Below the pieces are notes generated by a model that was not told the DNA's origin, did no database searches, and saw only the letters and a list, made by a program, of their open reading frames with translations. The translations under genes and the position numbers were made by a program. Shown here in pieces: positions 37,556 through 49,200 of a DNA stretch of 64,000 nucleotides (within the stretch, counting starts at the first letter, position 1; the number at the start of each line of letters is the position of its first letter). This stretch comes from Odobenus rosmarus divergens (lineage: Eukaryota; Chordata; Mammalia; Carnivora; Odobenidae), in contig NW_004450381.1 of NCBI RefSeq assembly GCF_000321225.1, forward strand, positions 1,985,458 through 2,049,457, given 5' to 3'.

Positions 37556-39689
37556 AGTTCTGAGACTGGCAGAAAACCCTGCCTGCACCCCTTCGCAAAT
37601 GCAAGGTTGGACCGCACACACTCACACACATGGGCTCGCAGCTGCCGAGCCCCCTCACCTCAACCCACATCACCGCCAAAAAGAGCAGGTCGTTCTAGGG
37701 ACCAACTCTGTTTCTCTACTCGGGGAGGGAAGTTGTGCCAGGCTCCCTGGCCGGCCAACAGCATTTGGAGAAGACCCAGGACACAGATCTCCAGGAAGAG
37801 TCTCCCCACAGATCCCCAGCTGCTGCCCCCAGGAGAGCACACACAGAATGAAAGAATCAACCACAAGCTAGGGTCCTGGGGGCCACGTGGAGGCGGGGGT
37901 GGGCTAGGGCCTGCCAGGGAGGCTGAGCTGGGCCAGGCTCGGCTACTGTGGCTCTTCCCTCGTCTCTTCCCTGTCCTGAGGTCTAAAATGTCATTTCAAA
38001 AGAAGGGCTCTGTTCCTAAAACCAAACCATTTGAAAAACCACTGCTTGGAAATGCACGCTCTAGCTTTTCCAACTCTGATGAAAAAAGGCAGCTTCTCAT
38101 CTTCCACTCTGGTCCCTTAAAAAAAAAACAAACAAAAAACAACCACCCAAGCCCAAACCTCCAGCCAGCTGATGAAGCAGCCAACAGCCTCTCCTGCTAT
38201 CCGTCATACAGCAACAACGACCACAATACGATGAGAATAACCAGTGTTATTAAGCACTTGAGGCGTGCCAGGAGCTGGGCTAAGTGCTTTTCTTGCACGC
38301 ATCACCTCACCGAATCTTCATGGCAAGTCCCTGAGCAGGCTGATGTGTCGGATTCCTATTTTACAGATGAAGAAACGTAACCATCCTTCATCAATTCTCA
38401 GACATGCATTTTCCAGAAGTTTCAAAGTGGGATCATACAATCGTCTCTGCCTCTTACAATGACTGGAAGTGTTGCCTTCCTTCTTAGGGGCACATCAGCT
38501 AATGGTAACGCCTCACCAAGGGAGTGTCCGAGTGAATGAAATGCCCCACCCTTCCAGCAATGGAGACAGACAGTTCCCCACGCTGCCAAGTCTTCTGCAG
38601 ACGAGACCCTGATTTATGACCAAATAACTCATGCCTTGGTCCAGATAATACTCGGAACTGGGCGTGCAGTTTGCACCTGCCATGTCTCTTGGCCAGAGAG
38701 CAGGTGCATCTGTTTTCCTCTTCAAATGAGGAAACACACCAAAGTGTGAAGTTATAAACACCCTGTCCGTCAGATTCCGAGTGGACGGCCCCTGGAGGTT
38801 ATCGCGTGTGTTGGGAGATGCAGAGCAATGCTCACAGGTGGGCACACTCCATGGTGCAAGTCTGCTGTGCCATCCAGCTCCAGAAGCCCCCTGCATTCCC
38901 AGAACAGTAACTCTGCCCCTGCTGAGGGCCCCGCCCCCACAGAGCTCCAGGGGGCCTATTTCAGGCCCTGGCAGCCCTATGGGTTTTGCGTACCTATGCA
39001 GCAACAGCTCTGGGAAGTTCCAGAACCCAGTGTACTGCCTGCTAAGGCCCTGGGGTCCTGGGCAATGGGTGTCCCTGTAGACTCCAAATATCACACAGGT
39101 TCCCAGGGACATGTGTCAGAAGTTACAGGTCCAAGGGCTATGGGTGGTGAAGGGATCCGACTGTGGTCACACAGCCCACCCTGCAAAGAACCAGTGCATC
39201 TGCCAATTCTAACCGAAGTCTGTCCTCAGTCCACAGCTTGGATTCCAGGCTATGGGTGACCATCATGGCCATATGCCATGGCAACTGTTCTCCTGCCCCC
39301 AGCCCCCTTCCCAGGGCCTGGCCGATTTGGCAGCACACATGACGAAGCGGAACTCAGCAGCTGGACTCACAGCAAGGGAAGAGGCACACAGGAAAGCTGC
39401 AGGCCCTTCTTGGAGGCTGAAGGTTCCAACCTCCCACCCACGTGCCACCTCTGGGATCTGAGCCCTTGCAGGAGGCTGAGGGCAAGACAGGTGGAACCCT
39501 GGGTTATAGAAAGGGGAGCCAGAAGCCTAGACAGGGGTTTGTTCCCTGGTACCCTGAGGGGAGCAGCGCCAAACCCGGACAGAAAGGCCACACTGGGGGA
39601 GGAGCCAGGAACACAGGGAAGGGAGCAGTTCCTCACTTCCCACCCTCCCCCTCAGGATACCATATGACCTGGAAGACGAGCCTTCCAAA
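37556..39689. other. Unique intronic DNA
   Basis: Only a MIR/L2-like piece recognised. Confidence 0.55.
38215..38385 (-). mobile_element. MIR or L2-like fragment
   Basis: AGGCGTGCCAGGAGCTGGGC, AAGTGCTTTTCTTGCACGCA and TTTTACAGATGAAGAAAC are typical of the reverse strand of MIR. Confidence 0.65.
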
Positions 39690-39975
39690 GAAACCATTAA
39701 AAAGGGGACAGTGTCCACCAAAGCCATATGCTGTATAACCTCATTTGCATGAAATGTTGAGAAAAGGCAAATCCAGAGAGACAGCAAGCAGACTGAGATG
39801 TCCTGGACTAAGGGGAGAAGGATGAGGAGAGACCGCTGGGTATAAGGTTTCTTTTGGGGCGGGGGACACAAAAACATTCTGCAACCAGACAGAGATGGTG
39901 CCTGCATCACTCAACCCCATGAACATACTATATGGTATGTAAGTTCTATCTCAATAATGCTGTTCGAATAGAACA
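39690..39975 (+). mobile_element. L1 3' UTR fragment
   Basis: AAAGCCATATGCTGTATAAC, AAATGTTGAGAAAAGGCAAA, then CTATCTCAATAATGCTGTT, the usual L1 3' end. Confidence 0.75.
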
Positions 39976-40019
39976 GGAAGGAAAAGGGCTGTGTTGACCT
40001 GCCCAGGTGACAAAATACT

Positions 40020-40445
40020 CCTCGTTAATAAAAAGGAACGAGCTATCAATACACACAACTTGGATGAATCTCAACTGCACTACGTGAAAGAAGCCAGACC
40101 CAAAAGGCTACATTCTGTAGGATTCCATTTATATGACACTTGGGAAAAGACAAAACCGCAGGGAAAGCAAGCCCACCGGTGGTTGCCGGGGGCTGCAGGT
40201 AGAAGAGATGCCTCCAAGAGACATGGGTGATGAACGTTCTAGGGTAACGGACCTTCCTGGGGTGACAGAACTTTCTGGAGCGATGGATTTGTGTATCTTG
40301 ATTGCAGCGGTGGTCACACAACTCTGTCATCACTCACAGGGGATCGCACCGAAAAGAATGACATTCACTGTCTATACATTGCATTTCAACACAGACACGC
40401 ACACAAACCTCAACTGGCATCCCAGCACTTTTTGGATCTCTGGTA
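40020..40445 (+). mobile_element. L1 3' end
   Basis: AACTTGGATGAATCTCAACT, GTGAAAGAAGCCAGACCCAA and ATTCCATTTATATGACACTT. A separate copy from the one just before it. Confidence 0.85.
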
Positions 40446-40471
40446 TTTAAAAAAAAAAAAAAAAGAACCGA

Positions 40472-40680
40472 GGGCGCCTGGGTGGCTCAGTCGTTGGGCG
40501 TCTGCCTTCAGCTCAGGTCATGATCCCGGGGTCCTGGGATCAAGCCCCGCATCGGGCTCCCTGCTCGGCAGGAAGCCTGCTTCTCCCTCTCCCACTCCCC
40601 CTGCTTGTGTTCCTGCTCTCGCTGTCTCTGTCAAATGAATAAATAAAATTTAAAAAATAAATAAATTAATTAATTAAAAA
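40472..40680 (+). mobile_element. Carnivore tRNA-Lys SINE
   Basis: Head GGGCGCCTGGGTGGCTCAG, long AT-rich tail of AAATAAATTAATT units. Target duplication AAAAAGAACCGA. Confidence 0.96.
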
Positions 40681-41049
40681 AAAAAGAACCGATAATTTAC
40701 AAGATAACGTGTTTTTTTTTTTCTTACCCTCGACTCCAAATTTCAGTTTTCCTAACATGGACAAAAATTCCTGTAAATTGGAAATCTGTTAGAAGGGGAA
40801 AGGGAATTGACTGAAAAACAATTAGCTGAAGAGAAAAGTCCGTAACTGGGGACAGATGGAAACTTGCTGCCATCATCACTTCACAATGTATACATACATC
40901 AAGTCGGTATGCCACGCACCTAAAACTAATACAGTGTCATGTGCCAATTACACCTCAGGAAAAATACATACATAAATAAACCAAACAGCTAAAGGGGAAG
41001 CAAAAAAATACAAAAAATAACTGTTGAAAAAAGACCCACCGAATCTGCA

Positions 41050-41600
41050 GACCCAGGTTCACGGCAGAATATAAAACAGCCCGCGGTGAAGGCAACCGAA
41101 GCGTTCCCCACGGACGAATGCATACAGGAATGTCGTACACCCCTACAACGGGATACTCTTCAGCCCTCAACAGGAAGGAAATTCCGACACATGCCCTAAT
41201 GTGAATGAACCCTGAAAACATTCTGCTAAGTGCAATAAGCCAGTCACAGTGGGACAAGTGCCGTATGGCTCCACTCACTTGCAGTACCTCGATTGGTCAG
41301 GTTCACAGAGACAGAAAGTCGAACGTGGTAGTGGCCAGGTGCTGGGAGGGCGACAGAGTGGGGAGTCAGTGTTTAACGGGGACAGAGTTTTAGCTTGGGA
41401 AGATGAAAACAGGTGTAGCGATGGATGGTGGTGGTGCCTCTCGAACAATGTGAATGACTTAATGCCGCTGTCCTGGGCATTTCAAAATGGTTAAGACGAC
41501 GCTGGAAACTAACGGAACCTTGTGCGTCCACTACACTTCAATACAGAAAAGGTTAAGACGGTACATTTTATGTTATTGGGCGTTTACCACAATTAAGCCA
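41050..41600 (+). mobile_element. L1 3' end
   Basis: GGGATACTCTTCAGCCCTCA, GTGAATGAACCCTGAAAACA, GTGCAATAAGCCAGTCACAG and ACATTTTATGTTATTGG. Truncated and non-coding. Confidence 0.88.
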
Positions 41601-42199
41601 ACAGACAAACAAATCGCAAGGACTCTTTCCTACGGTGTAAGTAAGCATAAGCATGCTCGCGCTGGGCCTGGCAAGGCCCTAACACTGCAGCCCTGGCCGC
41701 ACAGCCTTCAACCAGCCAGAGGCACAGGTCCGGGAGGAAGAGCGCTAAAGGAGCAAGCACGGCTTCTCCCCGCTCGTCCAGCCAGCGGGTTCCAGCCTGA
41801 GGTTCTCATGACTGCTGAGAGGGCCTCCTGGAGGGTTCTGGACAGCTGCCCCACAGCGTCCTTGCGAGGAGCCCACTGAAGCGTAGAATTCCACAAACAC
41901 AGAAGTTCGAGCCTATCTGTTTTGCACACAGACACAAAATACCACACCGTCTGGACTGCTGCTCCCCAACAGGAGACTGCGGAGCCAAGAAGCCACAACC
42001 AAAGACAAGCGCAGGCAGGCGCACCTGCCTCGGCCAGAGCACGGCTGCCACCTGCCCAGCTTGGGGAGGAGTTCGGTCCACAAAGTACCCAGAAACCCAC
42101 AGAGGCCTGAGCACACAGAGGGTGGAAAGATCCTGGCAGCCACCGGGATGGCTCTCACAGCTCAGACTCACCCCTTCTCCAGGTAAGTGCCACCAGGGG

Positions 42200-42625
42200 C
42201 TTTCTCTGGCCCAAGGCAGCACACCAGACTGCCCTACCTAATGGCCATTCAGTCCCCTGTCCCAATGCCGGGCTCCAGCCATCCCAAGCCTCACGGAACC
42301 CTGAGGCAGGCTGTGCCGTCCCACTCCTCCCTGCTTCTCTGCAGTCTGCTTCTGCCTGGAATGCCTTCCCTCTCCCCCACCCCCACAAGAGCCTAACACA
42401 CTCCTTTCCATTTGGGTCCATTCAAGACCCGACTAATGGGCCACCTTCTCCAAGAGGCCTCCCTTGAGCTAACCCAGCAGAGATAGTCCCTTCTTGGTGC
42501 CCAGTTGGTACTGACCTCCACCACATCACCCATCTATGGTTTCTTGGAGTCAAGGACTATATGTCAAGACCTATGCACAGGGCTTGGACCCCAGCAGGTG
42601 CTACATAAACTTCAGATGAACACAT
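42200..42625 (+). mobile_element. L2 3' end
   Basis: CTGCCTGGAATGCCTTCCCT, AGAGGCCTCCCTTGAGCT, AGTCAAGGACTATATGTCA and CAGCAGGTGCTACATAAACT follow the L2 3' consensus. Truncated and non-coding. Confidence 0.85.
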
Positions 42626-42729
42626 GGACAGAGGGCTGGTTGGATGACGGATGGATGGGTGATGGGTGGATGCATAGATGATAGACAGATGGATGTTTGG
42701 ACGAGCAGATGATAAATGGATGATGGATG
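42626..42729 (+). repeat. Degenerate GGAT tetranucleotide tract, left part
   Basis: Many GATG/GGAT units with point changes. It continues as 43099-43145 beyond an LTR. Confidence 0.85.
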
Positions 42730-43098
42730 GTCAACGTCTGTGTCCTCCTAAAATCCGCATGTTGAAACTTAATCCCCGGTGTGATGGTATTACAAGGTGG
42801 GGCCTTCGGAAGGTGACATGGTCATGAGGGCTGAATGTGCCGATGAACACTCATGAATGGGATTAGCACCCTTATAAAAGAGATCTCAGGGAGCTCCCTC
42901 ACCCCTTACACCATGTGATGACATGGCGAGAAGGCAGCCCTCTGTGAACCAGGAAGAGGGCTCTCACAAGACACTGAATCTGGGGGTGCTGAGATCTTGG
43001 ATTTTCAGCGTCCAGAACTGTGAAAAACAGATTTCTATTGTTTATAAACCACCCAGTCTATGGCACTCTCGTAGAGCAGCCCAAATGGACTAAGGCAG
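42730..43098 (+). mobile_element. MaLR solo LTR (MST/MLT1-like) inside a GGAT repeat
   Basis: CATGTTGAAACTTAATCCCC, GGTATTACAAGGTGGGGCCT, GGGATTAGCACCCTTATAAA and ATTGTTTATAAACCACCCAG. GGAT-type repeats lie on both sides. Confidence 0.88.
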
Positions 43099-43145
43099 AT
43101 GGCTGGATGGATCGATGATGGATTGACTAAGGGACGATGGATGGG
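43099..43145 (+). repeat. Degenerate GGAT tetranucleotide tract, right part
   Basis: GGCTGGATGGATCGATGATG and similar units, directly after the LTR end. Confidence 0.8.
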
Positions 43146-43309
43146 GTGGCTCAGGCACAGCTACTGCTTTCTCTGGAACATCTGTTACTAGGAAACAGAT
43201 GAGCAAGAGTCTACTCACACATATCTGGGGCTTGAGGAAGATTCAGGATTCCAGCACCCCGTTCTCACAAGGCAGAGGGTTTGTTTACAGCTTTGATCAG
43301 TAAGTGGCT

Positions 43310-43420
43310 ATTTTCTGAAGACTTTCTGTTTCAGAAATTTTCAAACACATACAAAAATGGAGAGCATGGTACAACGAAGGCCATGTCCCATCACCCGGCT
43401 TCAGCCTTGTTTCAGGGGAT
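43310..43420 (+). mobile_element. Possible old L1 3' fragment
   Basis: AAATTTTCAAACACATACAA and CCCATCACCCGGCTTCAGCC fit a known old mammalian repeat. Short and diverged. Confidence 0.4.
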
Positions 43421-43665
43421 GAACACCCCAGGCTGGGAAGCAGCCGGGAGCTGTTAACCAGGCAACCATCTCCCATTCCCGCTCCGCGCCCTCTGGCGAC
43501 TTCCTGGAGAAAAGAGTCCTTGTGGGGATAGCAGAGCGACCCTGCCTGCCTCCCAGGTTCCATGAGGAATGTTAACGAGGGCTCCTGAACATGTGAGACA
43601 CTCGCACAGGGCTCTGTCGTCTTATTTCACAACCACCAGGAATGAGGAGGCAGCTCACTGTAGGG

Positions 43666-43876
43666 CAGGGGTCAGCAAACTCCAGTCCAGGGGCCAAATC
43701 CAGCCCGTCATTACCTGTTTTTGTGTGACCTGGGATCAGAGAAGGGTTTTCGTATTTTTAAATGATGACACTTTAAATGGCACTATAAGTACCTACTTAA
43801 TAGCCTCCGTTTCTCCTCAGCCACAAAGCCTAAATTAGTTACTACATGGCTCTTTAAGAAAAAGTCTGCCAACCCC
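43666..43876 (+). mobile_element. MER20-like hAT remnant
   Basis: Starts CAGGGGTCAGCAAACTCCAG and GGGCCAAATCCAGCCCGTCA, ends GTCTGCCAACCCC. The middle is diverged. Confidence 0.7.
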
Positions 43877-46344
43877 AGTACTGCAGAGCAAAGAGCAGAG
43901 GCTCCAATAACCACCTGTAGTTCAAACCCAGGCTCTGCCCCGGAAGCTTCTTACCCTTCTGAGCTCCTGCTGTCTGAGCATCAATACGGCAGGCACCACC
44001 TAGCTCCCTGCAGGGTGGTGTGAGGCTCAGATCCTGGAAGGCACATGGGATCCCATTACAAAGAGCAAAGCCACTCCCAAATGCAAAGTTCCAGTAGAGA
44101 CAGGGGTCCTCTCTCTCCTGCAAGACTGCCAAAGAGGGAACACCGGCACACTCTGGGGGTTCCTGGCAGTCAAAGTGCAGAGAGAGCTGAACCTGCCAAA
44201 CGGAAAGTTCTTAGGAAAAGTACAGACTTCCACTGAGGCAGGCATCCACGCCCCACTGGAGTGCAGACAGTCAACAGAGTGTCCTTCCCGTCCTTGAGCC
44301 CTCCAGACTGATGGACCCAACCCCAGAGCTGGCTAGCTCCGACACAACAGTCCCTGCTCCACTGGCAAGGAGAATGCTCAGCAAAGTATAAGAGGGTCCA
44401 GACAGAGAGCTTCCTGGGCAGGCAGCAAGCCTTGGACTCCTACACCAGGCAGCAGGCTGCTGGAGGACCGGTCATCAGTGATGAAGGAGAACAATGGCTC
44501 CAAGGTACCCAATGTCCCCACACCACAGTGTGGAGATGCATGGAGGCAATGGCCACACACGTGAGCCCTGCTCATTTCAGTGCTGGTCTTAGCACGAGTG
44601 TTCCTGACTATGCAGGGCTGTGCTCCGGCGGGCAAGACACCAGCTGGCACGGCCAGGCCTCCCCCTGCCAACCACCTGCCTGGATACCATCACCTCCACC
44701 CGGGCAGACACCCTCCACACTGCCCTCATCCCCCCCCCCACTTCAATCTGGCCTTGCTCTGCATTTCAGCACATTGCCGAGGTGACACCTGCACAGCCTC
44801 CGAGCCCCTGCTCCCAGCCCAAGGGCTGGCCAATGCGAGGTGAGAAAAAAATGACAAATCAACTGGCAAAAAAGCATCACGGTTCCCATCTAAACTTGCA
44901 CGCGCAGCCAAATCCACCCCCTGGCTCTCCACAGGCTGCCTGGACCCCAGTCACTGCAGGCAGCCAGACCCAACGGGGTCTTACAGAAAGACTGCTTCGG
45001 GAGCCCTGCCAAAAAGGTTTCCCAAGTCACGTGCTGGGAAACTCAGAGAACGTGACTTAATTTTATTTGGAACCTCAGAACTAAAGGGATCTTAAAGATG
45101 CTACCGTGGGGCTTCTTCACTTACACGTGGGAACTCAGAGGCCCATGGAATTTAAAGCGATTTACCAAGTATCAGAGTGGCAGCCAATGACACAGCCGAA
45201 ACAAGCAACGCAGAGCAGCAGAAGGAGCAAGTGTGAGGCCCAGCTCTGTAGTCCATGAGCCAGGACGGCTGGAACTCTCAGCAGTACGAAAGCCACAAGG
45301 TGGACGCCCACCGCGGTGTGCTGAGACAACTCACCGGGCGCCAGAGCAATGTCTATCCCCCTTCCTCCCCAAGCCCATTATACCACGCTGCCCTTCCTCC
45401 AAACGTGGCCTTGCTGTTGCCGAGTGTGGCCACGCAAGCTTCTCTCCCTCCCATAAAATCCCTTTTCTACCCTGGCATTCAGCTTCCTTGGAGCTTACAT
45501 TAAAGCCAGGCAGGAACTCCATGGGCGGCCAGAATTAACTGGACAATGCTATCTAGCAGGCCTAATCCATGGCCAGGATACGTGGAAGAGAAGCTGAAAT
45601 GCTTTTCCGGTTCAGTTACAAGCAGCCCAGGGCAGCAATAAACTAGCAAGTTTCATGATAAACAAGGGGACAGGGAGTTCTTTCCTTACCCAGAACCACG
45701 GAGCTGACAAAGAACTAGGTGTCACATAGCCCGTGGCCTGGGGAAGTTTCCCAAATGAGACACTGGACGGGTGTGGACCCTGCTCAGGGCCTCTCCTGAT
45801 TCAGGGCCCATGGGACCTGTTATTTCTGGGGAACATCAAGGAACTGGGAGTTATGATGGGACCCAGTTTAGGACAGATGCCTCCTAAAGCAAACCTTAAC
45901 CTCAGATTCTGCTTCTCTAGATAAAAACCCCAGATCACAATTTTGGATTTTGGGGAGGCAAGTCTCCACCAAGCCTCCCCCTGCCCCACGCTCCCCCTCC
46001 CCCTGCTCCCCCTTCCATTCCTGTCCCCTTGCCTCAGGGGAAGCCTGCCCTTTTTATCTCCTGATGGAACCACTTCAGCGAAGTCCTGCAAAAGGAACGG
46101 GGCAAGAAAGAGGTCCAAAGAGAGCAAAGTTTATCCCATAAAACCAAGGGTAAACTGGAACATTTGTGGAAGGTAACCGGGCAGAAGACATCAAGGGTTT
46201 TCAAACCATCCACACCTCTGACTTGGTAAATCCCCTGACAGAGAGGCCCACCCCCAAGGAAAGAGGCAGAAATGAAAATGGAAACCCACATAAGAAGATG
46301 CTCACTGACTGTAATGAATGCCACCAAGCTGTATGCTTAAAATG
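43877..46344. other. Unique intronic DNA
   Basis: Nothing recognised beyond GC-rich unique sequence and a C run near 44731. Confidence 0.55.
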
Positions 46345-46955
46345 CGGTATACACAAACACTGGGACATTATTCAGCCTTAGAAAAGAAGGAAATTCTGAC
46401 ACATGCTAGAACACGGAGAAGGCTTTATGCTCAAAGAAATAAGCAGTGATACTGTATGAGTCCACTTACAGGAGGTCCCTAGGAGAGTCAGATTCATAGA
46501 GACGGGAAGTAGAATGGGGGCTGCTAGGGGCTGGGGGAGGAAAGGCTGGGGGGTTACTGCTTAATGGGACAGAGTTTCAGGTTCGCAGGATGAAAAGGGT
46601 TCTGGAGATGGATGGTGCTGGGGGCTGCACAGTAATTTGAATGTACTTACTGCCACTGACCTGGGCACTAAGAAATGCTTAAAATGGTAAATTTTATGTT
46701 ATGTATCTTTTACCACAATTTTAAAAAATTAATGCAATAATGCAAAAACCACTGAAATGTATGCTTTATTTTTTTTAAAGGTATTTCTTTATTTATGTAA
46801 TCTCTCCCCTCAACGTGGGGCTCGAACTCATGACCTCAAGATAAAGAGTCACATGCTCTTCCGACTGAGCCAGCCAGGCACCCCGAACAGTACACTTTAA
46901 ATGGGTGAATTGTAAGGTATGTGAACTATGTCTCAATAAAAATTTTCTTTAAAAA
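46345..46955 (+). mobile_element. L1 3' end with SINE inserted
   Basis: GGGACATTATTCAGCCTTAG and CTCAAAGAAATAAGCAGTGA to ATTTTATGTTATG. It is cut by the SINE at 46768-46884 and resumes with GTGAACTATGTCTCAATAAA. Confidence 0.85.
46768..46884 (-). mobile_element. Old short carnivore SINE (no TC-rich tail)
   Basis: Reverse copy of the short subtype: TGGGGCTCGAACTCATGACC, AGAGTCACATGCTCTTCC, ends GAGCCAGCCAGGCACCCC. It lacks the TC-rich segment of the others. Confidence 0.9.
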
Positions 46956-46970
46956 AAAAGATGCTCACTG

Positions 46971-47069
46971 GGGCACCTGGCTGGCTCAGTCAGTGGAACA
47001 TACAGCTCTTGATTTAAGGGTCGTGGGTTCAAGCCCCACATTGGGTACAGAGAGTACTTAAATTTTTTT
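46971..47069 (+). mobile_element. Old short carnivore SINE (no TC-rich tail)
   Basis: GGGCACCTGGCTGGCTCAGT, GGTCGTGGGTTCAAGCCCCA (B-box-like), short T/A-rich end. Perfect 15-bp target duplication AAAAGATGCTCACTG. Confidence 0.94.
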
Positions 47070-47122
47070 AAAAGATGCTCACTGAAATATTGCAGTTACC
47101 AGCTACGTTCAGTAAATAATAC

Positions 47123-47300
47123 TTTTTTATTTTGCTTTGTTGAGAGAGAGTGTGTGAGAGCTGGGGGGGGGGGCAGAGGGAGAGACTCTTAAGCAGACTC
47201 CATGCCCACGAAACCAGGCTCAATCTCCCAACCATGAGATCATGACCAGAGCCAAAACTAAGAGTCAGACACTTAACTGACTGAGCCACCCAGGCTCCCC
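47123..47300 (-). mobile_element. Carnivore tRNA-Lys SINE
   Basis: Reverse copy with a G run in the middle; ends CTGAGCCACCCAGGCTCCCC. Diverged flanks CAGTAAATAATAC / CAGTCAATAC. Confidence 0.92.
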
Positions 47301-47664
47301 CCAGTCAATACTTTAAATGTCCAACAAAATTAATCAAAATTAAATCATTTAAACTGTTACTCTACCACAAAGTAACAATATGGTCCTTCAAAATGTTTAC
47401 AGAATATTTAGTAAAACAAGAAAAGGCTCTCCTTACCCGACAAAGGGAAGACACCCAAGTAATGCAGCAGGATCTCAGCTACATAAAATTATAGATATGA
47501 TTTTATAATAAAGTCAGGAAGAAAAGAAAATCTCCATTAACACTGAGCAGAAACCTGTTTCCCTGAACAGGTCAGCCTTCCAGCTATGACCTAAAAGCAA
47601 TCTTCCTCTTCCACTTGTCAACCATTTAAAACATAGAGCTAGCACTCACAGATTCCCGGAGGAG

Positions 47665-47730
47665 GATGGTTCTCAACCCTGGCTGCAGAGGGAATGACCC
47701 ACAGAGCTTTTCCAGAAACCCAAGCCGGTT
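47665..47730 (+). mobile_element. MER5-like hAT fragment
   Basis: GGTTCTCAACCCTGGCTGCA followed by GACCCACAGAGCTTTTCCAG. Short and diverged. Confidence 0.55.
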
Positions 47731-49085
47731 TAGAGGAAGAAATCAAACAGCCATGTGTGAAGGCTTATGAAGGGAGGTGGCCTCTGGGAGGTGAGAACAG
47801 CCGAGAGCCAGCAAGAAAATGGGACCTGAGTGCCATAACCACCAGGACCTGGATTTTTGCCAACAACCGAAGAATGGAGGAGACACGGAGCCCCCAGATG
47901 GGAATGACAGGAGCCCAGGCCCTGGGCAACACTATGATTGCAACCTGGGGAGACCCTGAGCAGAAGACGCAGCTAAGCCATGCCCTGACTGCTGACCCAT
48001 AGACTCTGTGTGAGTTTTCAAAACAAAACTAAGAAGAACCTTCAGGAATGACCCACCGTGGAAATGTGTCTGTGACTGTTTTAACTATAGCAGAGGCAGT
48101 CTATGTGGGCAGCTAAGGTGGAGACCTACTTCTTTCATTCTCTGCCAGGCCAAACACCCCCATTTCCCGTAACCACTCTGCTGACAGCCTTCAGGCGCAG
48201 CCGCACCGAGCAGAGTACCACTATGGTATTCCAAGGCCTGCACGCTTCCACAAATACCAGGCAAAACCTGGACTCCTAAACATCATGTGCTAGCTTGCTG
48301 ACCCCTAAAAGGTCCCAGGCAAATGAAAACCCCCAGACCTTTTCCAGGCAAACCACAGCCCCGTCCAGCCTTTCAGAAATCCCTCTGAACCTTCAAAACA
48401 AAACAGCTCTGAAAGGGCAACAGCCAAGGACAGTACATGGATCCGGACCTACTGCTCCTGCCTGGTCTGTGCACCCTGGAGCCTGAAAGTCAGGCCGGCT
48501 GGGGTGTCTGAGCACACGCCGCGATACCTGCAGGTCTCGCCTTGGCCTTTGATGTCCAAGGTCGTATTTATGCTCCTATCTAGTCATGCCCAACTCAGAA
48601 TTCAGGAAACACAAAGTGACCCTCCTCTCCTTAGGAACGGCTCCCATTAATTCACATACTTGAGGGAGCCAGGGAGAAAGGAGAAAGAATTGAGAAGGAA
48701 ACATTCATGTTCTGTTCTCTCAGATGTACCCTCCCACAGTCCCGGGCCACACCCCTGCTTGTCGCTCCCCAGTAGCCAACAACTGTGCCAATTTTGCACC
48801 TGCAGTATTAGGAAGTAGGCCCCTTGCTGGCTTTCTGGGGGCCCAGCTGCCCAGTCCAATGCAGCAGACATTTCCTGGGTGGTTGGAACAAAGTGCCTGC
48901 CCCAGACAGCCAGCAGGCCGGGCCTCAGCCCCTTAACCTTCTAGGACTTCCTTGCCAGAGTTTCTGGAGCTTGAGACTGCAGACTAGGCAGGGATAAATA
49001 AGCAACCACAGGGCTCATGGGGCTGGAGAAGCTGGAGGACGACAAAGGAATGTTTGGGACCAAGTCTCTGATGCTTCCTCACACA

Positions 49086-49200
49086 CCCCTTTCTGGAGCC
49101 GTGGGCATTCTTTTCTGGAGTCACACGGGTCTACTTCTGGAGACGCACATCCCTTTCTAGAGCACCCCCACACACATACCTCAAACAGCCCTTCTGGAGC
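49086..49200 (+). repeat. Degenerate tandem repeat, about 21-bp unit
   Basis: TTTCTGGAG-type cores start at 49092, 49114, 49136, 49156 and 49193, with spacing 22, 22, 20 and 37 bp. The rest of each unit is diverged. Confidence 0.55.

Noticed and set aside
42626..43145. CRISPR-like array of short repeats
   Set aside because: Simple GGAT tetranucleotide repeat with no spacer pattern, in a vertebrate genome.
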